Assembly (NCBI GenBank): GCA_048498395.1
Contig: JBEHYB010000086.1
Location: forward strand, 1-9,411
Direction of reading: 5' to 3'
Length of the DNA: 9,411 nt
From: Micavibrio_B sp048498395
Lineage (GTDB): Bacteria > Pseudomonadota > Alphaproteobacteria > Micavibrionales > Micavibrionaceae
In this document: piece after piece, positions 7,595-9,411 of the stretch
Layout: the number at the start of each line of letters is the position of its first letter
Numbering within the stretch: the first letter of the stretch is position 1
The notes under the pieces: generated by a model
Database searches by the model: none
What the model was told of the DNA's origin: nothing
The model's input: only the letters and a program-made list of their open reading frames with translations
Made by a program: the position numbers and the translations under genes

Positions 7595-8536
7595 ATGAAA
7601 AAAACCATCCTGGCCCTTAGCTCTCTTTTGCCCCCTGAAATGCGTGAAGTTGAAAAGCATTTCAATGTCCTGAAGCTCTGGAAAGGCGGCGATCCGGAGG
7701 CGGAGCTGCAATCGCATAAAAACGATATTGTGGGGATTTTATCCTCTGCCGGCGGCATGAAGGTGACGCGCCGGATGATCGAGGGCCTGCCCAATCTGGA
7801 GCTGATCGCGCAATATGGAGTGGGGGTCGATAATATCGACCTTGAGGCTGCATCCGAGCGGCATGTCACTGTCACCAATACGCCCGATGTCGTGACGCTC
7901 GATACGGCGGATACGGCGCTTGCCCTTATCCTTGCAACGCTGCGCCGTATTGTAGAGGCTGATGTCTGTGTGAGAACAGGCGGGTGGCGGCCTTTTCCGC
8001 TGGGGGCATCGTTAACCGGGAAAACGGTCGGTATTATCGGGCTTGGCAATATCGGCGCGGCGATTGCCAAACGCTGCGCGGCGTTTGACATGAAGATCGT
8101 CTATCACGGCCGGCATGAAAAGAAGGACGTGCCTTATCAATTTTATGCCGATCTGCCGCAGATGGCAGCCGCTTCCGACATACTCGTGGCGGCATGTCCG
8201 GGCGGGGCCGAGACAAAATATCTGGTCAATCATAAAGTGCTGAAAGCGCTTGGACCAAGCGGCTATCTGATCAATATCGCGCGCGGCAGTGTCGTCAATA
8301 CAGAGGATCTTCTTGTTGCCCTGAGTAATAAGGAAATAGCGGGTGCGGGATTGGATGTGTATGAAAACGAACCTGAAGTTCCCGAAGCTTTAAAATCGAT
8401 GGACAACGTAGTTCTCTTGCCCCATATAGGCACGGCTACGCAGGAGACTCGAACGGGAATGGGTCAGATCGTGTTGGCGAATATCCTGGCGCATTTCGAA
8501 GGAAAAGCCTCGATCACCCCTGTTTTTACATCTTGA
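7595..8536 (+). CDS. D-isomer-specific 2-hydroxyacid dehydrogenase (glyoxylate/hydroxypyruvate reductase-like)
   Basis: A cytoplasmic NAD(P)-dependent oxidoreductase of the D-2-hydroxyacid dehydrogenase superfamily, which reduces 2-oxoacids to D-2-hydroxyacids. The 313-residue length fits the family. The split catalytic domain includes IAQYGVGVDNID (71-82). The nucleotide-binding domain begins VGIIGLGNIG (145-154, GxGxxG). The catalytic triad is Arg230 (NIARGSVV), Glu259 (DVYENEP) and His277 (LLPHIGT). Basic residues after the second strand (YHGRHEKK, 170-177) point to NADP(H) preference and, with overall form, to glyoxylate/hydroxypyruvate reductases; the exact substrate cannot be read from sequence. 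The ATG at 7595 lies just past the palindromic repeat, with only a poorly placed GGGGA inside that repeat as possible ribosome-binding site. The next gene starts seven bases after the stop. Confidence 0.93.
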   Translation: MKKTILALSSLLPPEMREVEKHFNVLKLWKGGDPEAELQSHKNDIVGILSSAGGMKVTRRMIEGLPNLELIAQYGVGVDNIDLEAASERHVTVTNTPDVVTLDTADTALALILATLRRIVEADVCVRTGGWRPFPLGASLTGKTVGIIGLGNIGAAIAKRCAAFDMKIVYHGRHEKKDVPYQFYADLPQMAAASDILVAACPGGAETKYLVNHKVLKALGPSGYLINIARGSVVNTEDLLVALSNKEIAGAGLDVYENEPEVPEALKSMDNVVLLPHIGTATQETRTGMGQIVLANILAHFEGKASITPVFTS

Positions 8537-8543
8537 GGATTTA

Positions 8544-9020
8544 ATGAAGTTTCTGGTTACGTTTCTTGCAGTTCTTGCAATTTCTTCACCTGCCTTTGCA
8601 GATTGCTACACACCGCTGGAAGCCGAAGCCGAGCAGGGCGTGCGTATCCATTCCGAACTGATGGTCATTGCCCTGAACTGCCAGCACCTGACACCGCCGG
8701 GACAAGAAAACCTTTATTCGCAATTCCGTAAATTCACGGCCAAAAATGCTGATTTATTCGCAACTTATGAAATGTTGCTGGTAAAGCACTTTAAGGCGCG
8801 TGGCGATGCCGATCCGGATCGCGAAATGCATTCGTTGCGTACGCAGTTTGCAAATAAGATCTCCAAAGATGCCGCTGTCATGCGCCCTGATGCTTTCTGC
8901 GCCGCCTATATGCCGCGCATTTCCAAGGCTGCGACAATGGATCGGGCCGCGTTGCATAAATGGGCTTCGACCTTCTTCCCGGGCTTCGGTCCAAGCAAGC
9001 CTATATGCGGCGGTAAATAA
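8544..9020 (+). CDS. Small exported four-cysteine protein, function unknown
   Basis: I do not recognise the family. The 158 residues begin with a clear Sec signal peptide: Lys2, a hydrophobic core to about residue 15, and an AFA-D signal peptidase I site at 19/20. The mature protein of about 139 residues is mostly helical and has four cysteines (Cys21, Cys46, Cys119, Cys155), an even number consistent with two disulfides in the periplasm. There is no lipobox and no further membrane segment. The Shine-Dalgarno sequence TGAGGA overlaps the stop codon of the dehydrogenase, and the ATG follows seven bases after that stop, so the two genes are probably one transcript with coupled translation. A functional link to the dehydrogenase is not evident. 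Confidence 0.85.
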   Translation: MKFLVTFLAVLAISSPAFADCYTPLEAEAEQGVRIHSELMVIALNCQHLTPPGQENLYSQFRKFTAKNADLFATYEMLLVKHFKARGDADPDREMHSLRTQFANKISKDAAVMRPDAFCAAYMPRISKAATMDRAALHKWASTFFPGFGPSKPICGGK

Positions 9021-9041
9021 TCACTTTCACGAACGATTATT
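9016..9041. repeat. Inverted repeat overlapping the stop codon
   Basis: AATAATC (9016-9022) and GATTATT (9035-9041) form a perfect 7-bp inverted repeat around a 12-base centre, spanning the TAA of the exported-protein gene. The stem is AT-rich and not followed by a T-run, so it is a poor intrinsic terminator; it could equally be a weak operator or chance. Confidence 0.3.
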
Positions 9042-9172
9042 CCCAGAGAATCTAACGGCTTATGAATATATTTTAAGTTGTGGGGATAACCTTAAAATTT
9101 CTTAAAACGGTGCTTGCGGTTTATAGGAGGGGCGTGCAGTCTCGACCTATCCAAAACACATTTTTATATTTT

Positions 9173-9180
9173 TTGAGGAG
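9173..9180 (+). promoter_or_regulatory. Ribosome-binding site deciding the start at 9192
   Basis: TTGAGGAG ends 11 bases before the ATG at 9192. It supports that reading frame over the overlapping arginine/serine-rich frame through the same bases. The spacing is slightly long. Confidence 0.5.
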
Positions 9181-9191
9181 CGGTCCGCCCC

Positions 9192-9411
9192 ATGACTCTG
9201 TCGTCCCAGTCAGGTTTGCGCAGCAAACTTTTAAGCACCGAAGATCAGCCGAACGAGGTCGTTATCGATCTTGGCGATGCGCCGTCTCCGACAGCCCGTG
9301 TTTTTCAGGGCGCGCGTCCCGCTCTTCGCAACTGGAAAATTGCCGAGCCTTCAACGGAAGCCGGCGAGCAGGCTCCGCCGCAGGCTGAAGCCGCCATCGA
9401 GGGTTGTGACT
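9192..9411 (+). CDS. Start of an unrecognised protein (5' part only)
   Basis: An open frame runs from ATG 9192 to the window edge without a stop, giving 73 residues. It begins MTLSSQSGLRSKLLSTED, continues with EVVIDLGDAP and ends in a Pro/Ala/Glu-rich stretch (PSTEAGEQAPPQAEAA). There is no signal peptide or recognisable domain; it reads as a low-complexity, probably flexible N-terminus, with the folded domain likely outside the window. The 171-bp gap from the previous gene and its own ribosome-binding site suggest a separate transcription unit, but I found no convincing promoter in the AT-rich gap. The competing plus-strand frame from 9080 is Arg/Ser-rich, closes at 9388 and looks like a shadow. 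Confidence 0.6.
   Translation, partial: MTLSSQSGLRSKLLSTEDQPNEVVIDLGDAPSPTARVFQGARPALRNWKIAEPSTEAGEQAPPQAEAAIEGCD

Noticed and set aside
7570..8091. A 173-aa minus-strand open frame opposite the dehydrogenase
   Set aside because: It is antisense to the conserved dehydrogenase, is rich in Ser, Arg and Pro, and begins and ends without signals.
9078..9090. A DnaA-box-like TGTGGGGATAA in an AT-rich gap, as a possible origin
   Set aside because: It has two extra bases relative to the consensus, there is no cluster of boxes, and no origin-linked gene is recognisable.
9080..9388. A 102-aa plus-strand frame, including an AGGAGG followed by GTG at 9134
   Set aside because: Its second half is Arg/Ser-rich shadow-like sequence overlapping the better frame from 9192. 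The AGGAGG-GTG spacing of three bases is too short to be convincing.

Overview
The window looks like a chromosomal segment of an alphaproteobacterium. The basis is the minus-strand order miaB ... phoH - ybeY, the conserved tRNA-modification / RNA-processing cluster of that class, and the general protein character. No rRNA or marker gene is present, so the lineage is an inference. No tRNA, CRISPR array, transposase or phage gene was seen.

Layout. Positions 1-7396 form one minus-strand block, read right to left: miaB (7396-6041), a 209-aa protein (6011-5382), a 612-aa protein (5385-3547), a second PhoH-like ATPase (3523-2618), a 343-aa orphan (2570-1539), the housekeeping phoH (1488-496) and ybeY (499 to beyond the left edge). 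Gaps are 50 bp or less, and two junctions are 4-base ATGA overlaps, so the block looks like one operon with a possible extra promoter before phoH. Positions 7397-7594 hold the divergent intergenic region, mostly filled by a nested palindromic repeat. The plus strand then carries a D-2-hydroxyacid dehydrogenase (7595-8536), a small exported four-cysteine protein (8544-9020), a 171-bp spacer, and the first 73 codons of an unrecognised gene (9192 to the right edge).

The unusual part is 1539-6011, four genes lodged between miaB and phoH where most relatives have none. Three of the four appear to be PhoH relatives at increasing distance from the housekeeping copy. PhoH-2 keeps nearly every motif but has Ser in place of the last Gly of the P-loop. 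The 612-aa protein keeps the PhoH fold pattern, but its Walker B Asp-Glu is Asn-Gly and its P-loop glycines are gone; ahead of that it has up to three copies of a segment resembling the PhoH N-terminal KH-like domain. The 209-aa protein is a minimal PhoH-like ATPase domain with Walker B Asp-Glu replaced by Ser-Asn. All are intact, well-spaced reading frames, so they look like maintained proteins rather than decaying pseudogenes.

YbeY (RNase / ribosome maturation) and PhoH/YbeZ are known partners. A reasonable inference is that this lineage has built an expanded PhoH assembly, with one or two active ATPases and two catalytically dead paralogues, working with YbeY and co-expressed with MiaB in RNA metabolism. 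The homology of the two dead paralogues was read by eye from motif order and spacing and needs a profile or structure comparison.
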